Source of the DNA: Rhizobiales bacterium 65-79
GTDB lineage: Bacteria; Pseudomonadota; Alphaproteobacteria; Rhizobiales; Rhizobiaceae
Assembly (NCBI GenBank): GCA_001896885.1
Contig: MKRJ01000016.1
Coordinates: forward strand, 1 to 64,000
Length of the DNA stretch: 64,000 nt
Direction: 5' to 3'
The translations under genes and the position numbers were made by a program. Under the pieces are notes generated by a model, which was given only the letters and a program-made list of their open reading frames with translations, had not been told where the DNA came from and did not search any database. Shown here piece by piece: positions 56,409-64,000 of this stretch (positions are counted from its first letter, which is position 1; each line of letters starts with the position of its first letter).

Positions 56409-57416
56409 ATGAGCGCAGGGCGAAACACTAGGGACGAAAGTGCGTCCTCCGATGCGGAAGTTATGGCAAGCCTTGCCAAGGCACTGAGGAATTGCGGCAT
56501 CTCGGTGATCTATCAGGATCCGGGAGGGTATGTGGTCTGGGCGCGAAACGCTCCGGACGCCTGGTCCGGCGTGGTCGCCGGCGCTCGCGACAGGGATTTC
56601 CTTCCCAAGAAGGAAGCCGAACGCCTGTGGGAAGTGAAGAAGGACGTTTTGGCTTCAGGGACATCGCGAACCATCCAGATCGCCGTCCCCGACGGGGACG
56701 GCTCCGCCTGGTTCGACTTGTGGGTGGATGCCGACCGATCGGAAAACGGCATGATCCGCGGCCTGCTCACCACCGCCGTCGAGACGACGGAACAAAAGCG
56801 GAGGGAGCAGACGCTGCGCACATTGCTGCGCGAGGTCAGCCACCGCTCCAAGAACCTGCTTTCCATCATCCAGAGCATCGCCGCCCAGACGGGGCGATAC
56901 TCGGGCGGCATCGATTCCTTCCTGGTGCGGTTTCGCGGCCGCATCCAGTCGCTCGCCTCGTCGCAGGATCTGGTGACGTCGTCGAACTGGCGCGGCGCTA
57001 ACCTGCACGAACTCATCGCCGGACAGGTGGCGCGCTATTGCGCCGACCCGCAGCGCAACATTCGGGTGCAGGGTGAAAATCCTTATTTCAATCCCAATGC
57101 CGCCCTTCATGTCGGGCTCGCCCTTCATGAACTTGCCGTCAACTCCGTCAGCTACGGCGCGCTTGCGAACGGCGACGGTTGGGTGAATATCTCGGTGGAA
57201 CAGGCGATCGCCGGAAGCGCAAGCGGCGGGCTGATACTGATCTGGTCGGAGGCGAGCTCCGCCGACGGGGAAGCGGCGAAGGAGAAGCGTTTCGGCCGTG
57301 TCGCCCTCGAACGCGTGGTCCCCGCCTCGCTCGGCGGCGCCGCCGTCCTGTCTTTCGGGCCGGAGAGGCTCGAATATAGGTTGACGATCCCCGCCGGCAA
57401 TTTCGAGAATGCATGA
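56409..57416 (+). CDS. PAS-HWE/HisKA_2 sensor histidine kinase, candidate PhyR kinase
   Basis: A 335-residue soluble kinase with no membrane segment. A PAS-like sensor covers residues about 25-125 (ISVIYQDPGGYVVWARNAPDAW). The HWE/HisKA_2 phospho-acceptor is His145 in VSHRSKNLLSIIQSIAAQTGR, followed by the ATPase with ALHVGLALHELAVNSVSYGALA. Kinases of this class phosphorylate PhyR in several alphaproteobacteria. Its own exact EcfG promoter and place beside phyR make it the best candidate here. Confidence 0.9.
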   Translation: MSAGRNTRDESASSDAEVMASLAKALRNCGISVIYQDPGGYVVWARNAPDAWSGVVAGARDRDFLPKKEAERLWEVKKDVLASGTSRTIQIAVPDGDGSAWFDLWVDADRSENGMIRGLLTTAVETTEQKRREQTLRTLLREVSHRSKNLLSIIQSIAAQTGRYSGGIDSFLVRFRGRIQSLASSQDLVTSSNWRGANLHELIAGQVARYCADPQRNIRVQGENPYFNPNAALHVGLALHELAVNSVSYGALANGDGWVNISVEQAIAGSASGGLILIWSEASSADGEAAKEKRFGRVALERVVPASLGGAAVLSFGPERLEYRLTIPAGNFENA

Positions 57417-57482
57417 TCATGTCCGCCGCCCGCAGGGAGAATGTCGGACAAGGGGCTTGATCGTCCCTTTTGAAGCGGCGAT

Positions 57483-57507
57483 GGAACCATGCGCCGCGAT
57501 TTCCGTT
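57483..57507 (+). promoter_or_regulatory. EcfG-type promoter of the glycine-zipper lipoprotein gene
   Basis: GGAAC (57483-57487), 16 bases, CGTT (57504-57507). The nearest downstream gene starts at 57690, so the transcript would have a leader of about 175 bases. A 57-codon open frame inside the leader (57517-57690) lacks a ribosome binding site. Confidence 0.78.
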
Positions 57508-57689
57508 TTTGTGCGGATGGAGGAAAGGAGAGGATACTATTTTCCGAAATGGCGCGATCCACCGGCCCAGAGGAAAGTCCTGTGGAGATGCCGGTGCGGC
57601 CGCAAAGAAGCCGCGAATATAATTGTCGATGAAACGGAGCCCAGCCGGCTGTCGGCTCGTACTGAAGGGCATAGTCGAGGAGAAGACTG

Positions 57690-57959
57690 ATGAATAAGCT
57701 TATCTTGGTAATGGCCGTTGCCGCTCCCCTTGCCGTAACGGGGTGCACGACCGCCGAGCAGACGGGCGTCGGTGGCGCAGCCGTAGGCGCCGCCGTCGGC
57801 GGACTGGCGACCGGCACCACGGGCGGCGCGCTTGGCGGCGCACTGATCGGCGGCACGGCCGGCTACCTGATCGGCAGGGCCGCGGATCATCCGGGCTATT
57901 GCCGCTATCGGGGCCATGACCGTTACGGCCGGCGGGTTATCTACGAGCGCCGCTGCTAG
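57690..57959 (+). CDS. Glycine-zipper lipoprotein
   Basis: An 89-residue protein. The signal peptide MNKLILVMAVAAPLAVTGC has a lipobox ending at the Cys. Glycine-zipper repeats follow (GGAAVGAAVGGLATGTTGGALGGALIGGTAGYLIG), with a short Cys/Tyr/Arg-rich tail (YCRYRGHDRYGRRVIYERRC). The pattern is that of small outer-membrane or spheroplast-type stress lipoproteins. Start behind AGGAG. It is under an EcfG promoter. Confidence 0.88.
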   Translation: MNKLILVMAVAAPLAVTGCTTAEQTGVGGAAVGAAVGGLATGTTGGALGGALIGGTAGYLIGRAADHPGYCRYRGHDRYGRRVIYERRC

Positions 57960-57972
57960 CGGCGGTGGTTGC

Positions 57973-57999
57973 GGGGAGGCCCGATCGCACGGCCTCCCC
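57973..57999 (+). terminator. Hairpin behind the lipoprotein gene
   Basis: GGGGAGGCC and GGCCTCCCC form a 9-bp stem with a 9-base loop, 13 bases past the stop. There is no T-run, so termination strength is uncertain. Confidence 0.5.
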
Positions 58000-58079
58000 C
58001 TGACCGGCCACGCTTGAGTTCCTTTCCGATTTCGGCTTGATCAATTTCCGTCCAGGCTTGCGAGCCGGGGGACGTTTCC

Positions 58080-58244
58080 ATGATTCGCTGGATCATCATC
58101 CTTCTCATCATCGCCGGCGTCGCGAGCCTGCTTGGCTTTCCCGGGATAGCCGGCGTCGCGGGCGGGCTGGCCCGCATCCTCATCATCATCGTCCTGATCG
58201 GACTGGTGCTGCTCCTGATTTTCGGCCGCGCGCTGATCGGCTGA
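58080..58244 (+). CDS. DUF1328-like small membrane protein (second copy)
   Basis: A 54-residue, almost wholly hydrophobic protein in two segments ([40 protein letters not shown]) joined by [11 protein letters not shown]. It is a sister of the 56076 gene. No exact EcfG promoter was found before it; the ATG is preceded by a G-rich tract (GGGGGAC). It is below usual gene-finder length but the layout is clear. Confidence 0.75.
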   Translation: MIRWIIILLIIAGVASLLGFPGIAGVAGGLARILIIIVLIGLVLLLIFGRALIG

Positions 58245-58268
58245 CCGCCAGGGCCCGCGCGGCGGATG

Positions 58269-59060
58269 TCAGGCCGCCGCGGCCCGCATTGCGCCTGGTC
58301 CAGGGATCGCCCCCGGCGGGCACTTGCCGAGAATGATCATGCCGAGCACTTCGTCCTTGGTGACGTCGCTCGTGCGTGCGGTGCCGACGACCTGGCCGTT
58401 TTTCATGACGCAGACACGGTCGGCAAGATCGAAAACGTCATGGATATCGTGGCTGATCAGGAAGATGCCGATCCCGTCGGCCTTGAGCTGCCGGATCAGC
58501 TCGCCCACCTGGGCGGTCTCCTGCGGTCCCAGCGCGGCGGTCGGTTCGTCCATGATCAGGATACGGGCGTTGAAAAGGATCGCGCGCGCGATAGCCACCG
58601 ATTGCCGCTGCCCGCCCGAGAGCGACTTCACCGGTTCCTTGAAGCGCTGGAAGCGCGGGTTCAGCCTCCCCATGACCTTGCGCGCCTGGTTCTCCATGGC
58701 GACGTCGTCGAGCGTGCCCCACTTGGTGCGGAGCTCGCGGCCGAGGAACAGGTTGGCCGCCGAGTCGACATTGTCCGCCAACGCCAGCGTCTGGTAGATC
58801 GTCTCGATGCCGTAGCGCTTGGCGTCGCGCGGATTGTTGATCGTCGCTTCCTCGCCGCGGATGAAGATGTCGCCCGAATCCCGCTTGTAGGCCCCGGACA
58901 GGATCTTGATGAGCGTCGACTTGCCGGCGCCGTTATGGCCGAGGAGCGCCATCACCTCGCCTTCGCGGAGATCGACGGAGGCTTCGTCGACGGCATGCAC
59001 GCCGCCGAAGGAGATCGAGATATTCCTCAGATCGACGAGAGGGGGAGTTTGAGCATCCAT
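58269..59060 (-). CDS. xylG: Xylose ABC transporter ATP-binding protein (half-size)
   Basis: A 263-residue single-cassette ATPase. Walker [15 protein letters not shown], signature [17 protein letters not shown], Walker [15 protein letters not shown] and [14 protein letters not shown]. coli XylG has two fused cassettes (about 510 residues), whereas alphaproteobacterial relatives near XylF/XylH are often single. It lies 7 bases after xylH. Confidence 0.9.
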   Translation of the reverse strand: MDAQTPPLVDLRNISISFGGVHAVDEASVDLREGEVMALLGHNGAGKSTLIKILSGAYKRDSGDIFIRGEEATINNPRDAKRYGIETIYQTLALADNVDSAANLFLGRELRTKWGTLDDVAMENQARKVMGRLNPRFQRFKEPVKSLSGGQRQSVAIARAILFNARILIMDEPTAALGPQETAQVGELIRQLKADGIGIFLISHDIHDVFDLADRVCVMKNGQVVGTARTSDVTKDEVLGMIILGKCPPGAIPGPGAMRAAAA

Positions 59061-59067
59061 GGCGGCC

Positions 59068-60375
59068 TCACTGGATTCGGCGGCGATACATGGTGTCGAG
59101 CCATACCGCGACGACAAGGACGGCTCCGACGACGATGTTCTGCAGCGGCGTATCGAGCCCGAGCAGCACCATGCCCGACTGAAGCGACTGCATCAGGACG
59201 GCGCCCAGCATGGCGCCTGCGACCGTTCCCACGCCGCCGGCCAGAGAGGTGCCGCCGATGACGGACGCGGCGATGACCAGAAGCTCGTCCAGCGTGCCCT
59301 GCGCGTTGGTCGCCGCGTTCAGCCGCGCGATCGAGATGGCGCCGCTCACGGCCGTCAGCATGCCCATCAGCATGAAAATCTTGAGCGTGACCCAGCGCGT
59401 GTTGATGCCGGCCAGTTCGGCGGCCTCCGGATTGCCGCCGATCGCGAAGACGTAGCGGCCGAAACGCGTGCGCGTGGCGAGGAAGGTCATGACCGCTCCC
59501 GCCGCGATCGCGATCAGGACCGGTATGGCGATGCCGTGCGCGATGAAGAGCCCGCCATCGGGAATGGTGATGTGATGCGCCTCGGCATAGCGACGGACGA
59601 TGCCGATCGGCCATGGATAGGAATTGGCCACGGCGACCGCCGCCAGGATGGCGATACAGGTGACGCCGCCAAGGAAGAACTCGGCCCAGACCGGGCGCAG
59701 CGGAAAATGAAAGCGGTTGCGCTGCACCCGTCCGTTGATGAGGGCGAGGACGACGAGGAGGCAGGCGACCGCGCCGACCACCCAGCTCCAGGTGGCGCCG
59801 ATCGATCCCTGCGGTCCGCCGCCCATCAGCTTGAACGTGTCGTCCATGGGGGCGACGGTGCGGCCGCTGGTCACCCACCATGCCGCACCACGCCAGACCA
59901 GAAGGCCGCCGAGCGTCACGATGAAGGAGGGAATTTCCAGATAGGCGATGAGGAACCCCTGGAACGCGCCCAGGATCAGCCCGAGAACCAGGCCAACGGC
60001 GAGCGCGATGATCCAGACCGCCGGATGCTCGTAGCCAAGCAATCTGGGTAGGATCTCGGCCTGGGTGACGCCCATGACCATGCCTATGAAGCCGAGCATC
60101 GAACCCACCGAGAGATCGATGTTCCGGGTCACGATGACCAGCACCATGCCCGTCGCCATGACGGCGATCGACGCCGACTGAACGGAGAGGTTCCAGAGGT
60201 TTCGCGGCGTCAGGAACAGCCCGCCGCTGAGGATGTGGAATATGATCCAGATGAGGGCGAGCGCGCCCACCATGCCAAGCATGCGGGTGTCGAGTTCCGT
60301 GGCCCTGAGGAACGATTGCAGGAGACTGAGTTCGGCCGCCCTGGCGCGGTCGAGCGGCGCGGTCGATTCAGACAT
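59068..60375 (-). CDS. xylH: Xylose ABC transporter permease
   Basis: A 435-residue inner-membrane protein with about ten hydrophobic segments. The permease marks are [48 protein letters not shown] and [20 protein letters not shown], which fit XylH/RbsC-type sugar permeases. Start behind GGAGGAAG. It is co-transcribed with xylF and xylG. Confidence 0.92.
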   Translation of the reverse strand: MSESTAPLDRARAAELSLLQSFLRATELDTRMLGMVGALALIWIIFHILSGGLFLTPRNLWNLSVQSASIAVMATGMVLVIVTRNIDLSVGSMLGFIGMVMGVTQAEILPRLLGYEHPAVWIIALAVGLVLGLILGAFQGFLIAYLEIPSFIVTLGGLLVWRGAAWWVTSGRTVAPMDDTFKLMGGGPQGSIGATWSWVVGAVACLLVVLALINGRVQRNRFHFPLRPVWAEFFLGGVTCIAILAAVAVANSYPWPIGIVRRYAEAHHITIPDGGLFIAHGIAIPVLIAIAAGAVMTFLATRTRFGRYVFAIGGNPEAAELAGINTRWVTLKIFMLMGMLTAVSGAISIARLNAATNAQGTLDELLVIAASVIGGTSLAGGVGTVAGAMLGAVLMQSLQSGMVLLGLDTPLQNIVVGAVLVVAVWLDTMYRRRIQ

Positions 60376-60483
60376 GGCTTCCTCCCCGCACGGCGTCGCG
60401 GGCCGCCGCGTCTGCCGCGCTAACACGATCATACGTGGCCGTCGCGGTTCCGGTCAAACCGCGACGGCACGTTCGGCCGAAAC

Positions 60484-61527
60484 TCAGCCGCAGACCTTGA
60501 CGGAGCCGGCCTTCACGCCCTGGCAGACTTCAGCCTTGGTGATCCAGCCGGCGTCGATCACCACGTCGAGATTGTCCTTGGTGATCGGGATCGGCTTCAG
60601 GAATATCGAGTTCATCTCGACATGCTTCGGCCCGCCATTGAATTTCTCGACGCCGGGGATTTCGGTCATCTTCTTGCCGTTGGCGAGCATGGAGGCGATT
60701 TCCGCCGCCTTCTTGCCGAGCTCACGGGCATCCTTCCACACCGACACGGTCTGCGTGCCGAGCGCGATGCGGTTGAGGGCCGCGTGATCGCCGTCCTGGC
60801 CCGACACGGGCACGGAGCCGGCGAGGCCCTGCGCGGCGAGAGCGGCAACGACGCCGCCGGCGGTGCCGTCATTGGAGGCCACGACCGCGTCGACCTTGTT
60901 GTTGTTGGTCGTCAGGATCTGCTCCATGTTCTTCTGTGCGTTGGCCGGCAGCCAGCCGTCCGTATAGGCTTCGCCGACATTCTTGATCTTGCCGGAATCC
61001 ATGGCGGCCTTCAGCACTTCCATCTGGCCGGAGAACAGGAAGTCCGCGTTCGGGTCGGCCGAGGAACCCTTGATGAAGGCGTAGTTGCCCTCGGGCTTCA
61101 CGGCGAACACCGCGCGCGCCTGCATGCGGCCGACTTCCTTGTTGTCGAAGGTCAGGTAGAAGGCGTTGGGGTTCTCGATGAGGCGGTCGTAGCCGACCAC
61201 CGGTATGCCCTCGTCGGTCGCCTTCTGGATCGCCGGACCGATCGCCGAGGAATCCTGGGCGAGAACGATCAGCGCGTTGGCGCCCTGCGAGATCAGGCTT
61301 TCGATGTCGCTCAGCTGCTTCTCGGCCGAAGACTGGGCGTCGGCAGAGATGTACTTGTCGCCGTCCGCCTCGAGCTGCTTCTTGATGGCGGCCTCGTCCG
61401 TCTTCCAGCGCTCCTCCTGGAAGTTCGACCACGACACGCCGATGATCTTGTCCTTTGCCTGCGCAAGTGTCGCGAACGAAAGCGTGATCGCGGCGCCCGC
61501 CAGCAAGGCGGTCGTAAACTTTCTCAT
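60484..61527 (-). CDS. xylF: D-xylose-binding periplasmic protein
   Basis: A 347-residue binding protein with a signal peptide ([20 protein letters not shown], cleavage after AQA). The XylF marks are [68 protein letters not shown] and [26 protein letters not shown]. Start behind GGGAGGAAATC. It is the first gene of the xylose operon, behind a long palindrome and divergent from the ROK regulator. Confidence 0.93.
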   Translation of the reverse strand: MRKFTTALLAGAAITLSFATLAQAKDKIIGVSWSNFQEERWKTDEAAIKKQLEADGDKYISADAQSSAEKQLSDIESLISQGANALIVLAQDSSAIGPAIQKATDEGIPVVGYDRLIENPNAFYLTFDNKEVGRMQARAVFAVKPEGNYAFIKGSSADPNADFLFSGQMEVLKAAMDSGKIKNVGEAYTDGWLPANAQKNMEQILTTNNNKVDAVVASNDGTAGGVVAALAAQGLAGSVPVSGQDGDHAALNRIALGTQTVSVWKDARELGKKAAEIASMLANGKKMTEIPGVEKFNGGPKHVEMNSIFLKPIPITKDNLDVVIDAGWITKAEVCQGVKAGSVKVCG

Positions 61528-61584
61528 GATTTCCTCCCTGCGCCCACACGGCGCGCTACAGATGAACTGCGGCCCTAAGAAGCT

Positions 61585-61609
61585 CTTTTTTTCGAGCCTC
61601 GAAAAAAAG
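61585..61609. promoter_or_regulatory. Long palindrome between xylF and the ROK gene, probable operator
   Basis: CTTTTTTTCGA, a 3-base spacer GCC, and the inverted copy TCGAAAAAAAG (11 of 11). It overlaps the -10 of the predicted xylF promoter. ROK-family operators are typically A/T-run palindromes. Confidence 0.6.
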
Positions 61610-61636
61610 AATGACTCACTCTGCGTTCCATGTCAA
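61608..61636 (-). promoter_or_regulatory. Predicted xylF promoter
   Basis: On the minus strand TTGACA (61631-61636), 17 bases, CATTCT (61608-61613). The -35 is perfect; the -10 matches only 3 of 6. Confidence 0.4.
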
Positions 61637-61705
61637 TATGCCGCAGTGCGGACGGACCGGCCGCTCGTGCACAGAACCGGGCGACGCAGGGAGGATTTCT
61701 CGGAG

Positions 61706-62947
61706 ATGACGGTCGGGATCCGTCACGACGATCTCAGGCGACGCAATCGCGCCATGGTGATCTCCGCCGTCCGCCGGGCCCGCCAGCCGTCGCGAACGGA
61801 GATAGCCCGGACCACCGGGCTCAGCCATTCGACGATTTCGGCGATCGCGTCCGACCTCATCGAGGAAGCCATACTGACGGAGACCAAGGGCGAGCCAACG
61901 GCATCCAAGCGCGGCCGGCCGCAGGTGGCGCTCGGCCTCAATCCGGAAGCGAGTTCGGTCGTCACCATCCTGCTGGCGCTTAACGCGCTTTCCGCCACGC
62001 TCATCGACTATGCGGGCAACATCGTCGCCGAGGAGCAGCGGCGCCTGCAGACGATGACGATGGGAAGGGACGAGCTGATCGCGGAGGCGACGGGGATCGT
62101 GGGCCGTCTGCTTGCTAGGGGCGGATCGGCGGGAAGAAAGGCGATGCGCATTTCCTTCGCGGTACAGGGGGTCGCCAATTCGGGGGGCACGGCCATGCTC
62201 TGGTCGCCGATCACGCCGCACCGGGACGTCCGCTTCGGGGAGGCGCTGGAGAAGGCTTTCGGCCTGCCGGTGACGCTCGAAAACGACTGCAACATGATGG
62301 CGGTGGCGCTGCGCTGGCGCGATCCCGACCGCTATCGCGACAATTTCATTTCCGTCCTGCTGTCGAACGGCATCGGCATGGGCCTCTTCCTGAACGGCGA
62401 GCTTTTCACGGGGACGCAGTCCTCGGGGGGCGAGTTCGGCCATATGATCCACGTCCCGAACGGCGATCTCTGCCGCTGCGGCCGGCGCGGCTGCATCGAA
62501 GCCTATGCCGGCAACTACGCCATCTGGCGCAACGCACGCCGCCTGCCCGACGGGGACGGCTTCGTGGCCGACATCGAGGACCACGACATGATGGCGCTCG
62601 CCGAGGAGGCGCGCAGCCGCGATGGACCCGAGCGGGCGGCCTATCGGAAGGCAGGGGAGGCGATCGGCTTCGGGCTCGGCAGCCTTTTCGCGCTGATCGA
62701 CCCGGCCCCCGTGGCGATGGTCGGCATCGGAGCGCGTGCCTTCGACCTGATCGAGGGACCGATGCGCGCCGCCATCGCCAGGACCGCCGGCGGCCAGCAC
62801 GAGGAAGCCATCTCCTTCGCGACCGAGCCGGACCAGCTTCCGCTCATCCGCGAGGGCTGCGCCATGCGCGCCCTGACCTTCATCGACGAGATTTTCGCGG
62901 CCGGCAATCCGCCGGCGAGCGCGACGCATGGGAGGGCCGTCGCATGA
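61706..62947 (+). CDS. xylR: ROK family transcriptional regulator, probable XylR
   Basis: A 413-residue repressor. The N-terminal winged HTH runs RAMVISAVRRARQPSRTEIARTTGLSHSTISAIASDL, then a ROK sugar-kinase-like domain with the zinc motif CRCGRRGCIEAYAG and LSNGIGMGLFLNGELFTG. It is divergent from xylF, so it most likely represses the xylose operon and is released by xylose. Start at 61706 (CGGAGATG); GGGAGG lies a little further up. Confidence 0.88.
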   Translation: MTVGIRHDDLRRRNRAMVISAVRRARQPSRTEIARTTGLSHSTISAIASDLIEEAILTETKGEPTASKRGRPQVALGLNPEASSVVTILLALNALSATLIDYAGNIVAEEQRRLQTMTMGRDELIAEATGIVGRLLARGGSAGRKAMRISFAVQGVANSGGTAMLWSPITPHRDVRFGEALEKAFGLPVTLENDCNMMAVALRWRDPDRYRDNFISVLLSNGIGMGLFLNGELFTGTQSSGGEFGHMIHVPNGDLCRCGRRGCIEAYAGNYAIWRNARRLPDGDGFVADIEDHDMMALAEEARSRDGPERAAYRKAGEAIGFGLGSLFALIDPAPVAMVGIGARAFDLIEGPMRAAIARTAGGQHEEAISFATEPDQLPLIREGCAMRALTFIDEIFAAGNPPASATHGRAVA

Positions 62948-62966
62948 AGAAGCCGCGCCGCGCGGA

Positions 62967-63656
62967 TCAAACTTCCTGGATGGAGTATCCGGCCCCGCGG
63001 ATGGTGCGGATGACGTCCGGCATGTTGCCGCTATTGACCGCCTTGCGCAGGCGGCCGACATGGACGTCGACCGTACGCTCGTCGATATAGATCGTCTCCC
63101 CCCAGACATTGTCGAGAAGCTGGCCGCGCGAGAAGACCCGGCCGGGGCTCAGCATGAGGAACTCGAGCAGGCGGAACTCGGTCGGACCGAGCCTGACCTC
63201 GGTCTGCCCGCGATAGACGCGGTGGGTCTCGCGGTCGAGCGCGATCTCGCCCACCTTGAGGACGTTTGCAAGCGTCTCGGGCCTGGCGCGCCGCAGCAGC
63301 GCGCGCACCCGCGCCACGAACTCGGGCGTGGAGAACGGCTTGACCAGATAATCGTCGGCGCCGGTCGAGAGGCCGCGGACGCGGTCGGCCTCCTCGCCGC
63401 GGGCGGTCAGCATGATGACGGGCAGGCGTTCGGTCTCCGGCCTCATCCGCAGCCGGCGGCAGAGCTCGATGCCGGAAATGCCGGGCAGCATCCAGTCGAG
63501 CACCAGGAGATCGGGCACGTTCTCCCGCAGCCGGAGCTCGGCCTCGTCGCCGCGTGTGATCGTCTCGACCTGGTAGCCTTCGGCTTCCAGATTGTAGCGA
63601 AGCAGCACGCAGAGTGGCTCCTCGTCCTCCACCACCAATATCTTGGGCGCGATCAT
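62967..63656 (-). CDS. phoB: Phosphate regulon response regulator PhoB
   Basis: A 229-residue OmpR-class regulator. Receiver ILVVEDEEPLCVLLRYNLEAEGY, phosphoacceptor Asp54 in VLDWMLPG, YLVKPFS. The C-terminal winged HTH has GPTEFRLLEFLMLSPGRVFSRGQLLDNVWG and VDVHVGRLRKAVN. Start at 63656. It lies 10 bases after phoU; the usual pst-phoU-phoB order places pst to the right of the window. Confidence 0.95.
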   Translation of the reverse strand: MIAPKILVVEDEEPLCVLLRYNLEAEGYQVETITRGDEAELRLRENVPDLLVLDWMLPGISGIELCRRLRMRPETERLPVIMLTARGEEADRVRGLSTGADDYLVKPFSTPEFVARVRALLRRARPETLANVLKVGEIALDRETHRVYRGQTEVRLGPTEFRLLEFLMLSPGRVFSRGQLLDNVWGETIYIDERTVDVHVGRLRKAVNSGNMPDVIRTIRGAGYSIQEV

Positions 63657-63666
63657 CTCGGTCCGT

Positions 63667-64000
63667 TTACTCCGCAAGCCGGATCGCCGTCTCGTCCGTT
63701 CTTGGCCGATCGGGCGAGAGCTGCCGGCCGGTCAGGACATAATAGGCGTTTTCGGCGATATTCGTCACATGGTCGCCGATCCGCTCGAGGTTCTTGGCGC
63801 AGAAGAGCAGATGCGTGCAGGCGGTGATGTTGCGCGGGTCCTCCATCATGTAGGTGAGAAGCTCGCGGAAGACCGCCGTGTACTGGATGTCGATCTTCTC
63901 GTCATCGGCGCGCAATGCGCTCAGGCCTTCGGCGTCACGCATCTCATATTTCCGGATTACGCCCTCGACCTGCCGGAGCACGAGGGCGGTCATGGCTTCG
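63667..64000 (-). CDS. phoU: Phosphate signalling protein PhoU (3' end, cut by the window edge)
   Basis: The C-terminal 110 or so residues of PhoU are present, reading in from the right edge. The second PhoU repeat with FRELLTYMMEDPRNITACTHLLFCAKNLERIGDHVTNIAEN is clear. PhoU links the Pst transporter to PhoR. The start lies beyond 64000. Confidence 0.93.
   Translation of the reverse strand, partial: EAMTALVLRQVEGVIRKYEMRDAEGLSALRADDEKIDIQYTAVFRELLTYMMEDPRNITACTHLLFCAKNLERIGDHVTNIAENAYYVLTGRQLSPDRPRTDETAIRLAE

Noticed and set aside
57517-57690. 57-codon open frame in the leader of the lipoprotein gene
   Set aside because: No ribosome binding site and no protein-like features; kept only as part of a long leader.

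Overview
The window looks like the chromosomal replication-origin neighbourhood of a GC-rich alphaproteobacterium of the order Hyphomicrobiales (Rhizobiales). The gene order dnaQ-coaE-aroE-maf-PPSR-oriC-hemE-hemJ-rho-mnmE-mnmG-rsmG-parA-parB is typical of that order. So are the ActS/ActR redox pair, the EcfG/NepR/PhyR stress locus, an Irr-type iron box, and GANTC and CtrA-like sites at the origin. The genus cannot be fixed from what is visible. No rRNA, insertion sequence, prophage or CRISPR array was seen.

Layout. 0-2.5 kb: tRNA-Thr(CGU) with a parS-like site directly behind it, a cytochrome b561, an unknown protein and a histidine-rich exported protein. 2.7-4.2 kb: uronate isomerase. 4.4-7.3 kb: a tight leftward operon (cysteine-rich unknown protein, small exported peptide, LbtU-like porin, bfd, bfr) behind a perfect Irr-type palindrome. 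7.3-18.7 kb: a galactoside system with an IclR regulator and ABC ATPase facing left, and a binding protein, two permeases, alpha- and beta-galactosidases, DgoK and DgoA facing right. 18.7-23.2 kb: hrpB, then actS and actR. 23.2-30.9 kb: conserved housekeeping genes. 30.9-31.3 kb: oriC. 31.3-43.3 kb: hemE to parB, holA and yggT, with three more parS sites.

43.4-48.6 kb is a cyclohexanecarboxylate (ali-bad) catabolic cluster around a MarR regulator, with one 15-bp operator shared by two promoters. 48.7-58.2 kb is a general stress response region: ecfG, nepR, phyR, a PAS-HWE kinase, a lone receiver protein and several small envelope proteins. Seven exact GGAAC-N16-CGTT promoters lie there. 58.2-62.9 kb is a D-xylose ABC operon divergent from a ROK regulator. 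63-64 kb holds phoB and the 3' end of phoU.

How the parts fit: the core shows chromosome start and segregation (oriC, parABS) embedded in housekeeping genes, with lifestyle modules on both sides (iron storage and uptake, plant-type sugars, alicyclic acids, xylose, envelope stress). The least described part is the Irr-box operon at 4.4-7.3 kb, whose first two products I do not recognise. Next is the set of small envelope genes wired to EcfG promoters. No searches were run; identities rest on reading the sequences and remembered family features.
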